A stretch of 64,000 bases of DNA from Actinomadura nitritigenes (GTDB taxonomy: Bacteria; Actinomycetota; Actinomycetes; Streptosporangiales; Streptosporangiaceae). The stretch covers positions 186,001-250,000 of the forward strand of contig NZ_JAGEOK010000003.1 of the NCBI RefSeq assembly GCF_017573545.1. The letters run 5' to 3'. The stretch's first letter is position 1. The number at the start of each line of letters is the position of its first letter. Made by a program: the position numbers and the translations under genes. The notes beneath the pieces were generated by a model. The model did no database searches, had not been told where the DNA came from, and saw only the letters and a program-made list of their open reading frames with translations. Of the stretch, positions 1 to 7,894 are shown piece by piece.

Positions 1-970
1 GCGGCGCCGGGCCCTCGGCGCCGATCAGCTCGCAGGAGCGGCCCTCGTCCTCGGCGAGCACGGACCAGAACCCGACGCGGTCGCGCAGCACCTTGGACGC
101 GTCGCAGTTGCCGCGCCCGGTGGGGCGCCGGACCGTCCGGATGATCTGGTCGACCTCGCGCTCGAGGCGGTCGACGGCCTCGCGGGTCTGGTCGGGGACG
201 GGTCCCTTCCCGAGCGCCTCGGCGTTGAGCCGCAGCGCGGCGAGGGGGGTGCGCAGCCGGTGCGACAGGTCGGCGGCCATCTCCCGTTCGGCGGACAGCA
301 GCTGGACGACGTGGTCGGCCATCGCGTTGAACGCCAGGCCGGCCTCGACGAGCTCCGGCGGCCCGTCCGGCTCGATCCGGACCGACATCTCGCCGTCGCC
401 GAACGCGGCGGCGGCCTCGGCGAGCCGGCGGGTGGAGCGGATCATCCGGTTGCCGAGCCGGTCCGCGACGGCGACGGACCCGGCGACGAGCGCGGCGGCG
501 ACGGCGGTCATCACCAGCCACGCCTTCCACACGCCGCGGGTCAGGTCGCCGTCGGGCAGGAACACCTCGATGACGGCGGTCCGGCCCGCGTCCAGCGACA
601 CCGGCTGCAGCAGCGCGTACCCGCCGGAGACGCGCGCGGTGTAGGAGCGGCCGCGGCGGCCCGCCTCCATGAGCTGCTCGGGACCCGCCGACGGGTCGCC
701 GGGCCCGGGCTTCGGGACGAGCGTGCCGTCCGGCATGTGCACGGTCATGCGTCCGGCGGCGCCGGCCTGGGTGCTGGCGACGGCGCGTTCGAGGGCGGCC
801 GGGTCCTCGGTGACGACGAGCACGGGGCCGAGCGCGCTCGCCTGCCGCTCGGCGGTGGTCAGGGCCCGGTCCCGGGCGATCTCCCGGACGGTCAGCGCGA
901 GCGGGATGAGGAAGGCCAGCGCGACCATCGAGGTGACCGCGAGGGACACCAGCACCAGCGTGCGTCTCAT
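1..970 (-). CDS. Two-component sensor histidine kinase (C-terminus beyond window)
   Basis: Membrane sensor kinase that would phosphorylate the response regulator encoded just upstream. The 323 visible residues show a membrane segment at about 5-27, an extracytoplasmic region to about 148, a second segment at about 151-170, a HAMP-like linker at 171-225 and a dimerisation/phospho-acceptor box at 233-245 with the motif DLSHRLRTPLAAL (His237). The ATP-binding domain starts near the left edge and is cut off. ATG start at 970 overlaps the regulator stop (ATGA), so the two are translationally coupled. The stimulus cannot be read from the sequence. Confidence 0.93.
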   Translation of the reverse strand, partial: MRRTLVLVSLAVTSMVALAFLIPLALTVREIARDRALTTAERQASALGPVLVVTEDPAALERAVASTQAGAAGRMTVHMPDGTLVPKPGPGDPSAGPEQLMEAGRRGRSYTARVSGGYALLQPVSLDAGRTAVIEVFLPDGDLTRGVWKAWLVMTAVAAALVAGSVAVADRLGNRMIRSTRRLAEAAAAFGDGEMSVRIEPDGPPELVEAGLAFNAMADHVVQLLSAEREMAADLSHRLRTPLAALRLNAEALGKGPVPDQTREAVDRLEREVDQIIRTVRRPTGRGNCDASKVLRDRVGFWSVLAEDEGRSCELIGAEGPAP

Positions 971-1653
971 GCGCGGGAGCCGGGCTCGGCCAGGCGGACC
1001 CCGACGCCCCGGACGGTGTGCAGGTAGCGGGGTTTCGCCGCGGTCTCGCCGAGCTTGCGGCGCAGCCAGGACAGGTGCACGTCGATGGTCTGGTCGTCGC
1101 CGTAGGCCTGCCGCCACACCTCGGCGAGCAGTTCGCGGCGGGCGACGACGCGGCCGGGCCGGGCGGCGAGGTAGGCGAGCAGGTCGAACTCGCGGCGGGT
1201 CAGCTCCAGCGGCGCGCCGTCCAGCCGCGCCTCCCGGCGGTCGAGGTCGATGTGCAGACCGCCGACGCTGATCTCGGCGGACGGCCCGGACCGCACGGAG
1301 CGGCGCAGCACCGCGGCGAGCCGGGCGCTGAGGTGCTCGGCGGAGAACGGTTTGATCAGGTAGTCGTCGGCGCCGGCGTTGAGCAGCCGGACGATCTCGG
1401 GCTCGTCGTCGCGGGCGGTGGCGATGATGACGGGGACGTCGGACACGCCGCGCAGCATCTTCAGCACCTCGGCCCCGTCGAGGTCGGGCAGCCCGAGGTC
1501 CAGGATGACCACGTCCGGCGGCGACTGGGTGACCTCGCGGAGCGCGTCCATCGCGGTGCCGACGCTGCGCACGACGTGCGAGCGCGCGCTCAGCTCGCGG
1601 ATCAAGGCGGTACGGACGTTCGCGTCGTCCTCGACAACCAGAACACTCGCCAT
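967..1653 (-). CDS. OmpR/PhoB-family response regulator
   Basis: DNA-binding response regulator of 228 residues. The receiver domain (1-115) has the acidic pair Asp9/Asp10, phospho-acceptor Asp52 in VILDLGLPD, and Lys101 in the LIKPF switch motif. A winged-helix output domain (about 127-225) ends with the usual TVRGVGVRL hairpin. The ATG at 1653 (MASVLVVEDD) is chosen because it begins directly at the receiver fold; the frame is open further upstream but without receiver homology. It precedes the kinase gene with a 4-base overlap and is divergent from the small exported protein at 1681, which is a plausible target. Confidence 0.95.
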   Translation of the reverse strand: MASVLVVEDDANVRTALIRELSARSHVVRSVGTAMDALREVTQSPPDVVILDLGLPDLDGAEVLKMLRGVSDVPVIIATARDDEPEIVRLLNAGADDYLIKPFSAEHLSARLAAVLRRSVRSGPSAEISVGGLHIDLDRREARLDGAPLELTRREFDLLAYLAARPGRVVARRELLAEVWRQAYGDDQTIDVHLSWLRRKLGETAAKPRYLHTVRGVGVRLAEPGSRA

Positions 1654-1680
1654 GCCGGAACCGTATGCCACCATGTGTCG

Positions 1681-2199
1681 ATGCGTCGGGCGATGTCGTA
1701 TGTTGCCCCGTGGGCGGTCGCGACCGCGGTGGCGGTGGCGCTGTCCTGGCTCGGGGTGCGCGGTGTCGTGCGCGGCGCGGTGTCGGAGCGGTCGGCGCCG
1801 CCGCCGATCGCGGGCCCGGTCATCCACGGCAGCCCGTCCACCCTGCCGGGTCCGCCGACGAGCGTCGGATCGCCGACGTCGGCGCCGCGTCCGGCGGCGG
1901 GCGAGGACCAGGGCCCGACGCCCAGCCGGTCCCCGTCGCCGTCTCCGTCCGGGAAGCCGTCCAAGCAGAGGCCGTCCGGCGACGTGCGCAGCTTCGCGGC
2001 GCGCGGCGGGCAGGCGGTGCTGGCCTTCACGGGCGGTCGCGTGAAGCTGGTGTCCGCGACGCCGAACCCGGGCTACGAGACGCGCGTGACGGAGGCGGCC
2101 GGCTGGCTGCGCGTCGACTTCCTCACCGACGAGCACACGTCGTCGATCGTGGCGACCTGGGACCAGCGCCCGCCGGCCGTCAAGGTCTACGAGTACTGA
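1681..2199 (+). CDS. Small membrane-anchored or exported protein of unknown function
   Basis: 172 residues, not recognised as a named family. An N-terminal hydrophobic segment (about 8-27, within PWAVATAVAVALSWLGV) is followed by a Pro/Ser-rich linker (about 45-100) and a compact C-terminal domain (about 102-172) rich in beta-forming residues, ending in KVYEY. The layout suggests a single-pass protein with its C-terminus outside the membrane. It is divergent from the two-component regulator with only 27 bases between the start codons, so it may be under that system's control. The start is the ATG at 1681; a GTG two codons upstream is an alternative. Confidence 0.7.
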   Translation: MRRAMSYVAPWAVATAVAVALSWLGVRGVVRGAVSERSAPPPIAGPVIHGSPSTLPGPPTSVGSPTSAPRPAAGEDQGPTPSRSPSPSPSGKPSKQRPSGDVRSFAARGGQAVLAFTGGRVKLVSATPNPGYETRVTEAAGWLRVDFLTDEHTSSIVATWDQRPPAVKVYEY

Positions 2200-2260
2200 G
2201 CGAGACGGCCCCGGGACGGAGGCGCGCGGAGAAGCGGGCGCGCGCAAGGCGCGCACGGAA

Positions 2261-2292
2261 GGGCGGGCGGCCCGTGCGCCGGCCGCCCGCCC
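2261..2292. terminator. Bidirectional hairpin terminator
   Basis: Perfect 12-base inverted repeat (GGGCGGGCGGCC / GGCCGCCCGCCC) with an 8-base loop, lying between the convergent ends of the exported protein gene (2199) and the small repeat protein gene (2307). There is no U-tract, as is common in high-GC actinobacteria. Confidence 0.65.
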
Positions 2293-2306
2293 TCGGTCCG
2301 CGGCCG

Positions 2307-2669
2307 TTACTGCTGGCTCTTCCTGAACATGAGGTAGCCGGAGATGAGGCGGTACGCGCCGTAGAGCATCGGGCCCCAGGCGACGACGTACACGCCGCCG
2401 CTCGGGCCGGAGGCGTTGCTGTAGGTGATCAGCGTGATGAGCAGGCCGGCGACGAACCATGCGACGCCGAAGCCCATGCCGCGCTTGCCCTTGGTGTCCC
2501 AGATGCGCCGCTGCTCGTCGCTGACCTGCTGGTAGTGCGGGGCGGCCTGCGCCGGCTGCTGGTAGTGCGGGACCTGCTGGTCCTGCGGCGCGGGCTGCGG
2601 CGGCTGCTGGTAGTGCGGGGCCGGTTGCGGGGGCTGCTGGTAGTGCGGGGCGGGCTGCGGCTCGGTCAT
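2307..2669 (-). CDS. Small PHYQQ-repeat membrane protein
   Basis: 120 residues. The N-terminal third is low-complexity, with repeats of the PHYQQ type separated by Pro/Ala/Gln; the C-terminal half carries two hydrophobic segments (about 66-85 and 93-112). This layout (Pro/Gln-rich cytosolic tail plus small membrane domain) is common in actinobacterial proteins of unknown function. A GGGAG ribosome site lies 5 bases before the ATG. It sits 11 bases downstream of the PH-like membrane protein gene and is probably co-transcribed with it. Confidence 0.75.
   Translation of the reverse strand: MTEPQPAPHYQQPPQPAPHYQQPPQPAPQDQQVPHYQQPAQAAPHYQQVSDEQRRIWDTKGKRGMGFGVAWFVAGLLITLITYSNASGPSGGVYVVAWGPMLYGAYRLISGYLMFRKSQQ
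2528..2648. repeat. Intragenic repeat encoding PHYQQ units
   Basis: The 13-mer GCTGGTAGTGCGG occurs four times, starting at 2528, 2558, 2606 and 2636. All copies are in frame within the repeat protein gene, so copy number could vary by slippage without breaking the frame. Confidence 0.8.
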
Positions 2670-2680
2670 GGTGCTCTCCC

Positions 2681-3235
2681 TCAGGTGACCGGGCGGCCGT
2701 GCGAGCCCGCCTCGGCGATGATGCGGTCGATGAAGGCGTCCCGGCCGCCGGTCAGCAGCAGCGGGACGGGGATGGTCGTGCCGTCGCGGCCCTCGACCTT
2801 GTAGCCGGCGACCTTGCCCTCGTCGCCCTGCTTGCGCTTGTAGACGGCCTTCACCGCGGCGAGGTCCCGCCAGGCGATCACCAGCGGGCCGCTGCGGCGC
2901 CGGGCGACCAGGCCGCCGTCGAACAGGTACGTCGCCCGGGACCCGACGGTCAGGCCGCGGATCGCGTAGACGATCCCCCAGAGGAAGCCCATCAGCAGGA
3001 CGAAGTGGATCGGGTAGGCCAGCGAGTGGACCCAGGAGAAGACGTCCGTGGAGCCGGGGACGAGCGACAGCAGCCACATGAGCAGGAGGCATCCCGCCGC
3101 GGTCGCGCCGCCGAGGACGACGGCGGTCGTCGCGGTGACCTCCCGCCGGACGTCGCAGAGCGCGCCGAACCCGTGCCGGGCGGCCGCGCCGGTCACGTCG
3201 TCGGGAGGGATCGTCGTGGTCGCCGCTCCATCCAT
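2681..3235 (-). CDS. Membrane protein with PH-like C-terminal domain (DUF6585-like)
   Basis: 184 residues. Two membrane segments (about 35-60 and 72-95) are followed by a C-terminal domain (about 100-180) with the strand-rich look of bacterial PH-like domains, including the segments GGLVARRRSGPLVIAWRDL and AVKAVYKRKQG. Resemblance to DUF6585 is from memory and tentative. Two ATGs are adjacent; the one at 3235 is chosen because GGAGG lies about 5 bases before it, while the ATG at 3238 is too close to that site. It is first of a two-gene unit with the PHYQQ protein. The role is unknown. Confidence 0.7.
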   Translation of the reverse strand: MDGAATTTIPPDDVTGAAARHGFGALCDVRREVTATTAVVLGGATAAGCLLLMWLLSLVPGSTDVFSWVHSLAYPIHFVLLMGFLWGIVYAIRGLTVGSRATYLFDGGLVARRRSGPLVIAWRDLAAVKAVYKRKQGDEGKVAGYKVEGRDGTTIPVPLLLTGGRDAFIDRIIAEAGSHGRPVT

Positions 3236-3334
3236 CATTCCTCCGATCGCCGACAGAGCCTCAGCGAGCACGATGGCGGATGCCGGTACACGTCCGGTAT
3301 ACGCGCGGCTCGTCACGCGTCGCGAGGCGCGCTT

Positions 3335-3363
3335 CGGGAAGGGCGCGCACCGGGAAGGGCGCG
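3335..3363. repeat. Short direct repeat upstream of the PH-like gene
   Basis: Two copies of CGGGAAGGGCGCG (3335-3347 and 3351-3363), spaced 16 bases, in the 142-base gap between the HORMA-like candidate gene and the PH-like gene. Function unknown; it may simply be GC-rich slippage. Confidence 0.45.
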
Positions 3364-3377
3364 GCGGGCGGGGGCCG

Positions 3378-3905
3378 TCAGCCCTGCCCGGCCAGGTTGA
3401 CGCCGACGGTGACCTCGTCCAGCTCGGGGATGCTCATCGTGGTGCCGTAGAAGCCGCTGCGCCACTGCACGGGGTCCGCGTTGCGGAAGCCGAGCTCCCG
3501 GTTGGCCCTGCTCCGGTCGACGCCGGCGGCGTACCGGGAGTGGACGACCTTGCGGAGCCCGAGCTCGCGGGCGACCAGCTCGAACTTCTGCAGCGCCAGG
3601 TCGATCTCGGTGGAGACCCCGCCGTCCCAGCCGGCGTCGACCTGGACCATGTCCCGGCCGGCCGACAGGTGCAGCGCGTTCCGCTCCCAGTCGATCTTGA
3701 TGAACAGCTCGACATGGCACGCGCCGTCCCCGTCGAGGCCGTAGACGGAGATCTCCTTGATCCAGCGCCTGTCGACGCCGAGGAGGAGCCGGCGGACGAA
3801 GTCGCGGTCCCGGGAGCTGCGCGAGAGGACGCGTTCGACCTGCAGTTTGATCAGTTCGGCGCGGGCGTACGTCGCCGTGTACGTCGCGGTCCTGGCGATG
3901 ACCAT
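3378..3905 (-). CDS. 175-residue partner of the Rca-like ATPase; possible HORMA-like protein
   Basis: Not confidently recognised. The N-terminus (MVIARTATYTATYARAELIK) begins a helix, followed by a helix-strand pattern WIKEISVYGLDGDGACHVEL (about 48-67), then a long C-terminal part with GRDMVQVDAGWDGG and HSRYAAGVDRSR. That order, an N-terminal amphipathic helix, a central strand-turn-strand and a loop-rich C-terminus, resembles bacterial HORMA proteins, which are remodelled by AAA+ ATPases. This is inference from pattern, not alignment. An AAGGA site lies 7 bases before the ATG. It is last in a three-gene unit, 16 bases after the ATPase stop. Confidence 0.75.
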   Translation of the reverse strand: MVIARTATYTATYARAELIKLQVERVLSRSSRDRDFVRRLLLGVDRRWIKEISVYGLDGDGACHVELFIKIDWERNALHLSAGRDMVQVDAGWDGGVSTEIDLALQKFELVARELGLRKVVHSRYAAGVDRSRANRELGFRNADPVQWRSGFYGTTMSIPELDEVTVGVNLAGQG

Positions 3906-3921
3906 GCCTGTTCCTTGGGGG

Positions 3922-4743
3922 TTAGGAGGAGAGGTAGTCGTGTGCCGTGTCGGCGGCGGTGCTCGTGGCCACAGCGAGGATGTCCTCGAGCGGGTGCGGG
4001 CGGTCGTCGATCCTCACCCGGCTGCGCGAGACCAGGCTCCTGGCGAGGTCGCCGAGGCCGTGCCGGTAGAGGGCCGTGGTGAGCGCGGTGTCGTCCATGC
4101 GGCGCCGCACCGCCGCCCAGAAGGAGATCGGTTCGTCGGGGAAGCGGCCCACGAGGTCGGCGGCCTGCTCCCCGCTCAGCCAGGGGAAGAGCGAGTTGAC
4201 CGCCGCCGCCCGCTCCGCGGGCTGCATGCGCCAGCTGAAGATCCGCATGCGGCCGCTGCGCCGCAGCGGCGCGTACAGCCGGGTGAAGTCGTTGCCGGTC
4301 AGGATGATGGGGACCCGGCGCATCCGCTTGCCCTCCACCCGGGTCGGGTAGTCGGCGAGGTGCATCAGCTCGGTGATCAGGTTCTGGGTGTTGACGGTGT
4401 ACTGCGTCAGCTCGCCCCAGCTGCCGATCGCGGCGTCGGCGTCGTTGAGCAGCACCGCCGCCGGGGTCCCCGCCTCGGCGTAGCCGCCGGCCTCCAGGTA
4501 GGCGGCCCGCATCCGGGCCGCGGGCGCCCCCGCGTTCGGGCTCTCCAGCTCGCCGCCGGACAGCAGGACGGCATGGATTCCGGCGCCCTCCAGGATGCGC
4601 TCGACCTGATAGGTCTTTCCCTCGCCCGGCGGCCCCTGGATGCCCAGGAGAAGCGGGGTTCCCGGTCGCGCGTCGGGCTGGAAATTGGCGATCAGATGCA
4701 GGCCGACGACGTCGGAGAAACGCCGCGCGATCGATTCGGTCAC
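3922..4743 (-). CDS. RuBisCO-activase-like (Rca-like) AAA+ ATPase
   Basis: 273-residue AAA+ ATPase. Walker A GPPGEGKT at 37-44, a Walker B-like VLLNDAD at 97-103 and sensor-1 segment ILTGNDF at 147-153. Several blocks match plant and cyanobacterial RuBisCO activase closely as I remember it: SGGELESPNAGAPA (62-75), TQYTVNTQ (113-120) and TGNDFTRLYAPLRRSGRM (149-166). These blocks are specific to the Rca branch rather than general AAA+. GTG start overlaps the upstream stop (GTGA), indicating coupling. No RuBisCO gene is present here, so the remodelled substrate is probably another protein, plausibly one of its two operon partners. Family assignment is firm; function is inferred. Confidence 0.9.
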   Translation of the reverse strand: MTESIARRFSDVVGLHLIANFQPDARPGTPLLLGIQGPPGEGKTYQVERILEGAGIHAVLLSGGELESPNAGAPAARMRAAYLEAGGYAEAGTPAAVLLNDADAAIGSWGELTQYTVNTQNLITELMHLADYPTRVEGKRMRRVPIILTGNDFTRLYAPLRRSGRMRIFSWRMQPAERAAAVNSLFPWLSGEQAADLVGRFPDEPISFWAAVRRRMDDTALTTALYRHGLGDLARSLVSRSRVRIDDRPHPLEDILAVATSTAADTAHDYLSS

Positions 4744-5342
4744 GCTCCCGATTCCCTCCGGCGCCGTTCCTTCTCCCGCAGCACCTCGGCCGGCAGCCCG
4801 AGAATCTCGGCGCGCAGATCGGGCCGGGAATCGCCGGGTGCGGACTCGTCGGGGGGAATCAGATCACCGGCGGCGGGCCCGTTGCCGGAACCGGCCACCG
4901 CCCCCTCGCCGGAAACGGCCGCCGCGTCGCGGGAAACGGCCGCCGCCGCGCCCGCCGGACCGGCGGCCGCCTCGTCTCCGGTGAGCGGCAGGCCCAGTTC
5001 GCGGCGGCGGGCCGTCACGCTGTTGACCAGTTCCTCCAGCGCCGCCTGCGGGTCGCGCGGCGTCTTGCGGATCCGTCCGGACGGCCGGATGACCAGGCGG
5101 TCGTCCCGCCAGGTCAGGTCGCGGTCCTTGTCCACCACCGCGTCGAGCTCGCGAACCGCGACGCCCATGGCCTGCCGTCTCTCCAGCGCCCGGTTCTTCT
5201 TGATCTCGCCCTCGATGAGCGCCACCAGTTCCCCGCGGTTCCGCTCGGTCTGCCTGTTGCTCAGCAGACCGCTGATGTAATTGCTCAGGACATTTCCGAT
5301 CACCCCGAGCACAAAAGCCTCGATCAACTCCCGACCTCGCAT
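4740..5342 (-). CDS. Putative membrane-anchored partner of the Rca-like ATPase
   Basis: 200 residues, family not recognised. Residues 6-28 (within LIEAFVLGVIGNVLSNYISG) form a hydrophobic or amphipathic helix. A charged helical stretch follows (about 30-75), then a compact segment with DLTWRDDRLVIRPSG (about 77-91), an Ala/Gly-rich linker (about 122-165) and a charged C-terminal helix (AEILGLPAEVLREKERRRRE). It is first in the operon; its stop overlaps the ATPase start. The start codon is the ATG at 5342 but no strong ribosome site is visible, so it may be wrong by a few codons. It could tether the ATPase to the membrane. Confidence 0.7.
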   Translation of the reverse strand: MRGRELIEAFVLGVIGNVLSNYISGLLSNRQTERNRGELVALIEGEIKKNRALERRQAMGVAVRELDAVVDKDRDLTWRDDRLVIRPSGRIRKTPRDPQAALEELVNSVTARRRELGLPLTGDEAAAGPAGAAAAVSRDAAAVSGEGAVAGSGNGPAAGDLIPPDESAPGDSRPDLRAEILGLPAEVLREKERRRRESGA

Positions 5343-5772
5343 CCGCGTGACGACGAACCACCATATGGGACGCCGGCCAGGCGACGATGGTTCACCACAG
5401 AATGCGGCACCGCGCGTTCCGCCGTCCACGGCGTGAAGATCGCGATACGGGGCCGCCGTGAACCCCGTATTTCCCCGGGTTCGGCCCGGCGGGGCGCGGG
5501 ATATGCTCGGAATTTTCGACCGCTCCTGCCGGCGTCGCGCAGATCTCTCGCCCATTATGCGCGAATTGTCAAACAGAAGGTCGCCGCCCGGCGCCGCCCC
5601 GCCGGACCCCATCCGATCCCGCCCCGGCCCCGGTCGGCACCGCGACCGGCCCCGGCGCCGCGCCGCCGTCCGGGCGGGCGGCGGAGAAAGCGGTTTCCGG
5701 GCGGGGCGGCCGGGGAATCCCCGTGATCACAACGGCAGGGACCGGCGGGGGCGGTCGGAAGGGACGGCTCCC
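5343..5772. other. 430-base divergent intergenic region
   Basis: Separates the minus-strand Rca-like operon from the plus-strand transporter, so both promoters should lie here. It is noticeably less GC-rich between 5430 and 5580 than its surroundings. I found no convincing coding frame, no clear -35/-10 pair and no long inverted repeat. Confidence 0.5.
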
Positions 5773-7110
5773 ATGGCCCTGGATCCCGGGGACGCGGCGC
5801 GGGCCCGCGCGGCGGGCGGCGGCGAGCGGCGGCGGCAGGTGCGGCTGGCCGCGGTGTCGAGCGTGATCGGCACCTCGATCGAGTGGTACGACTTCTTCCT
5901 CTACAACACCGCGGCGGCGATCGTCTTCAAGGACGTGTTCTTCCCCGAGTCGAGCGACTACGCGGGGACGCTGTCGGCGTTCGCGACGTACGCGGTCGGG
6001 TTCGCGGCGCGGCCCGTCGGGGCGGCGATCTTCGGGCACTGGGGCGACCGGCTCGGCCGCAAGGCGATGCTGATCGTCACGCTGGTGCTGATGGGGATCT
6101 CCAGCGCGCTGATCGGGCTGCTGCCGGGGACGGACTCGATCGGCGCCGCGGCGCCGGTGCTGCTGGTGCTGCTGCGCGTCCTGCAGGGCATCGCCGTCGG
6201 CGGCGAGTGGAGCGGCTCGGTGCTGCTCTCCATGGAGTGGGGCGACCAGAGGCGGCGCGGGCTGATGGCGAGCCTGCCGCAGATCGGGGTGCCGATCGGG
6301 CTGATCCTCGGCACCGGGATGATGACGGCCATCGCGCTCTCGGCGGACAAGGCGTTCACCGACTGGGCGTGGCGGGTGCCGTTCCTGTTCAGCCTGGTGC
6401 TCGTCGCGGTCGGGCTGTTCGTGCGGGTCCGGGTGATGGAGACGCCGCTGTTCGCCGAGGTGGTGGAGAAGCGGGAGGTCGCGCGGGTGCCGGTCGCCGA
6501 GGTCGTGCGGCAGCACCCGAAGGAGATCATCCTGAGCGCGCTGCTGCGGTGCTCTGAGCAGATGCCGTTCTACATCTTCACCTCGTTCGCCCTGACGTAC
6601 ATCCATAAGGACCTCGGGATGAGGCAGGGGCTGGCGCTCAGCGCGGTGACCGCGGCGGCGGTGCTGGAGCTGTTCACGATCCCGGCGGCCGGGCATCTCG
6701 GCGACCGGATCGGCGGGCGGCGGGTCTACGCCGTCGGATCGCTGCTCATCGCGGTGATCGCGTTCCCGTACTTCGGGCTGATCAACACCAAGGCGGCGGC
6801 GCTGGTGGTCGTCGCCGTGGTCGTGGCGCAGATCCCGCACGCGGTGCAGTACGGGCCGCAGGCATCGCTGATCGCGGAGAGCTTCCCGACCCGGCTGCGG
6901 TACGGCGGGGCGGGCATCGGCTACCAGCTGGCCTCGGTGATCGCGGGCGGGCCGGCGCCGCTGCTCGCGACGTGGCTGCTGCACGACTACGGCTGGTGGG
7001 CGATCGCGGTCGCGATGGTCGTGTCGTCGGTGCTGACGCTGGGCGCGCTCGCGCTGCTGCCGGACCCGGCCCGGGCGCGGGCCGTCCGGGAGGCGGGCGC
7101 GCCCGCCTGA
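5773..7110 (+). CDS. MHS-family MFS transporter
   Basis: 445-residue major facilitator of the metabolite:H+ symporter group (relatives carry proline/betaine, citrate, ketoglutarate or shikimate). Diagnostic blocks are GTSIEWYDFFLYNTAAAIVF (about 36-55) at the first helix and GHWGDRLGRKAML (about 87-99) in the loop between helices 2 and 3; about 12 membrane segments are seen. Start is the ATG at 5773 with GAAGGGA 8 bases upstream. The substrate cannot be told from sequence alone. It ends 10 bases from the convergent thioesterase gene. Confidence 0.92.
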   Translation: MALDPGDAARARAAGGGERRRQVRLAAVSSVIGTSIEWYDFFLYNTAAAIVFKDVFFPESSDYAGTLSAFATYAVGFAARPVGAAIFGHWGDRLGRKAMLIVTLVLMGISSALIGLLPGTDSIGAAAPVLLVLLRVLQGIAVGGEWSGSVLLSMEWGDQRRRGLMASLPQIGVPIGLILGTGMMTAIALSADKAFTDWAWRVPFLFSLVLVAVGLFVRVRVMETPLFAEVVEKREVARVPVAEVVRQHPKEIILSALLRCSEQMPFYIFTSFALTYIHKDLGMRQGLALSAVTAAAVLELFTIPAAGHLGDRIGGRRVYAVGSLLIAVIAFPYFGLINTKAAALVVVAVVVAQIPHAVQYGPQASLIAESFPTRLRYGGAGIGYQLASVIAGGPAPLLATWLLHDYGWWAIAVAMVVSSVLTLGALALLPDPARARAVREAGAPA

Positions 7111-7120
7111 CGGCCCGCGC

Positions 7121-7753
7121 TCAGCGCTCGTGGACCAGGAAGTTCTGCGGCGTGACGAACATCGCGGTGGCCTCGACGGTGACGCGGCCGTCGGGGCCCG
7201 CGATCGTCCCGGACGCGTAGATCTTGCGGCCCTCGACGCGGCTGGCCTTGGCCTCGACGGTCAGCAGGACCCCGAGCGGGGTGGGCCGCCGGTAGCGCAG
7301 CTCGAGGGTCGCGGTCATCCCGCCGGTGCCGGTCTGCGCGGCGGCCATGCCGAGCGCCTGGTCGAGGACCATCGCCGACACCCCGCCGTGCACGTAGGAC
7401 GGCGGCCCCTCGTAGACGTCGCTGAGGGTGAACTCGGCGCGGACGATGCCGTCGGGGGTGACGTCGAGGTCGACCGGCGGCGCGACGGGGTTGAGGGCGC
7501 CGGTGACCGGGTTGCAGCCCTGCCGGTCCATGCGGTGCCCGCCGGTGACGAGGAACGGCGGCGCGTCGCGGCGCACGGCCCGCAGCCGCTCGGTGAGCGC
7601 GGCGATCTCGTCCGCGACGGCGCGCGCCTCGCCGGCGCCGACGCCGGTGAGGACGGCCGCCTCGGTCAGCTCGCGGACCCGGGCGGCGAGCCCGGCCAGC
7701 GGTGCCGCCTCGTCCTCGCCGAGCATGTGCCGTTCGGTGGTCGCCCCGCTCAT
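7121..7753 (-). CDS. PaaI-family hotdog thioesterase
   Basis: 210 residues. The C-terminal 120 residues form a hotdog fold with the family motif PPSYVHGGVSAMVLDQALGMA (a His-Gly-Gly followed by the central helix with acidic Asp), as in acyl-CoA thioesterases of the PaaI type. The N-terminal 90 residues are helical and less conserved. An ideal AAGGAGG site sits 5 bases before the ATG. Expected to hydrolyse acyl-CoA thioesters in the cytosol; the acyl group is unknown. Divergent from the DUF4870 gene. Confidence 0.87.
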   Translation of the reverse strand: MSGATTERHMLGEDEAAPLAGLAARVRELTEAAVLTGVGAGEARAVADEIAALTERLRAVRRDAPPFLVTGGHRMDRQGCNPVTGALNPVAPPVDLDVTPDGIVRAEFTLSDVYEGPPSYVHGGVSAMVLDQALGMAAAQTGTGGMTATLELRYRRPTPLGVLLTVEAKASRVEGRKIYASGTIAGPDGRVTVEATAMFVTPQNFLVHER

Positions 7754-7894
7754 TCAGCCTCCTTCTGAGCCGAACGAGATTCTAAATTGCGCGGGCGGGT
7801 GCCCGGTGCGCCGGGTCCCGCCCAGCGGGCGGCGAGGGCGGCGCGCTCTATGATTCATGCGGACGAACATCCGCATCCGCGAAGGAATCCCCCC

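Noticed and set aside
3922-4743. Assignment of the AAA+ ATPase to TRIP13 on the basis of a possible HORMA partner
   Set aside because: The ELESPNAGAPA, TQYTVNTQ and TGNDFTRLYAPL blocks match RuBisCO activase much better than TRIP13.
2307-5342. CBASS-type anti-phage system
   Set aside because: No CD-NTase or typical effector gene is present; only a possible HORMA-like protein and a AAA+ ATPase are seen.
5458-5772. N-terminal extension of the MHS transporter
   Set aside because: The extra Pro/Arg-rich sequence lacks the family fold and the ATG at 5773 has a ribosome site.
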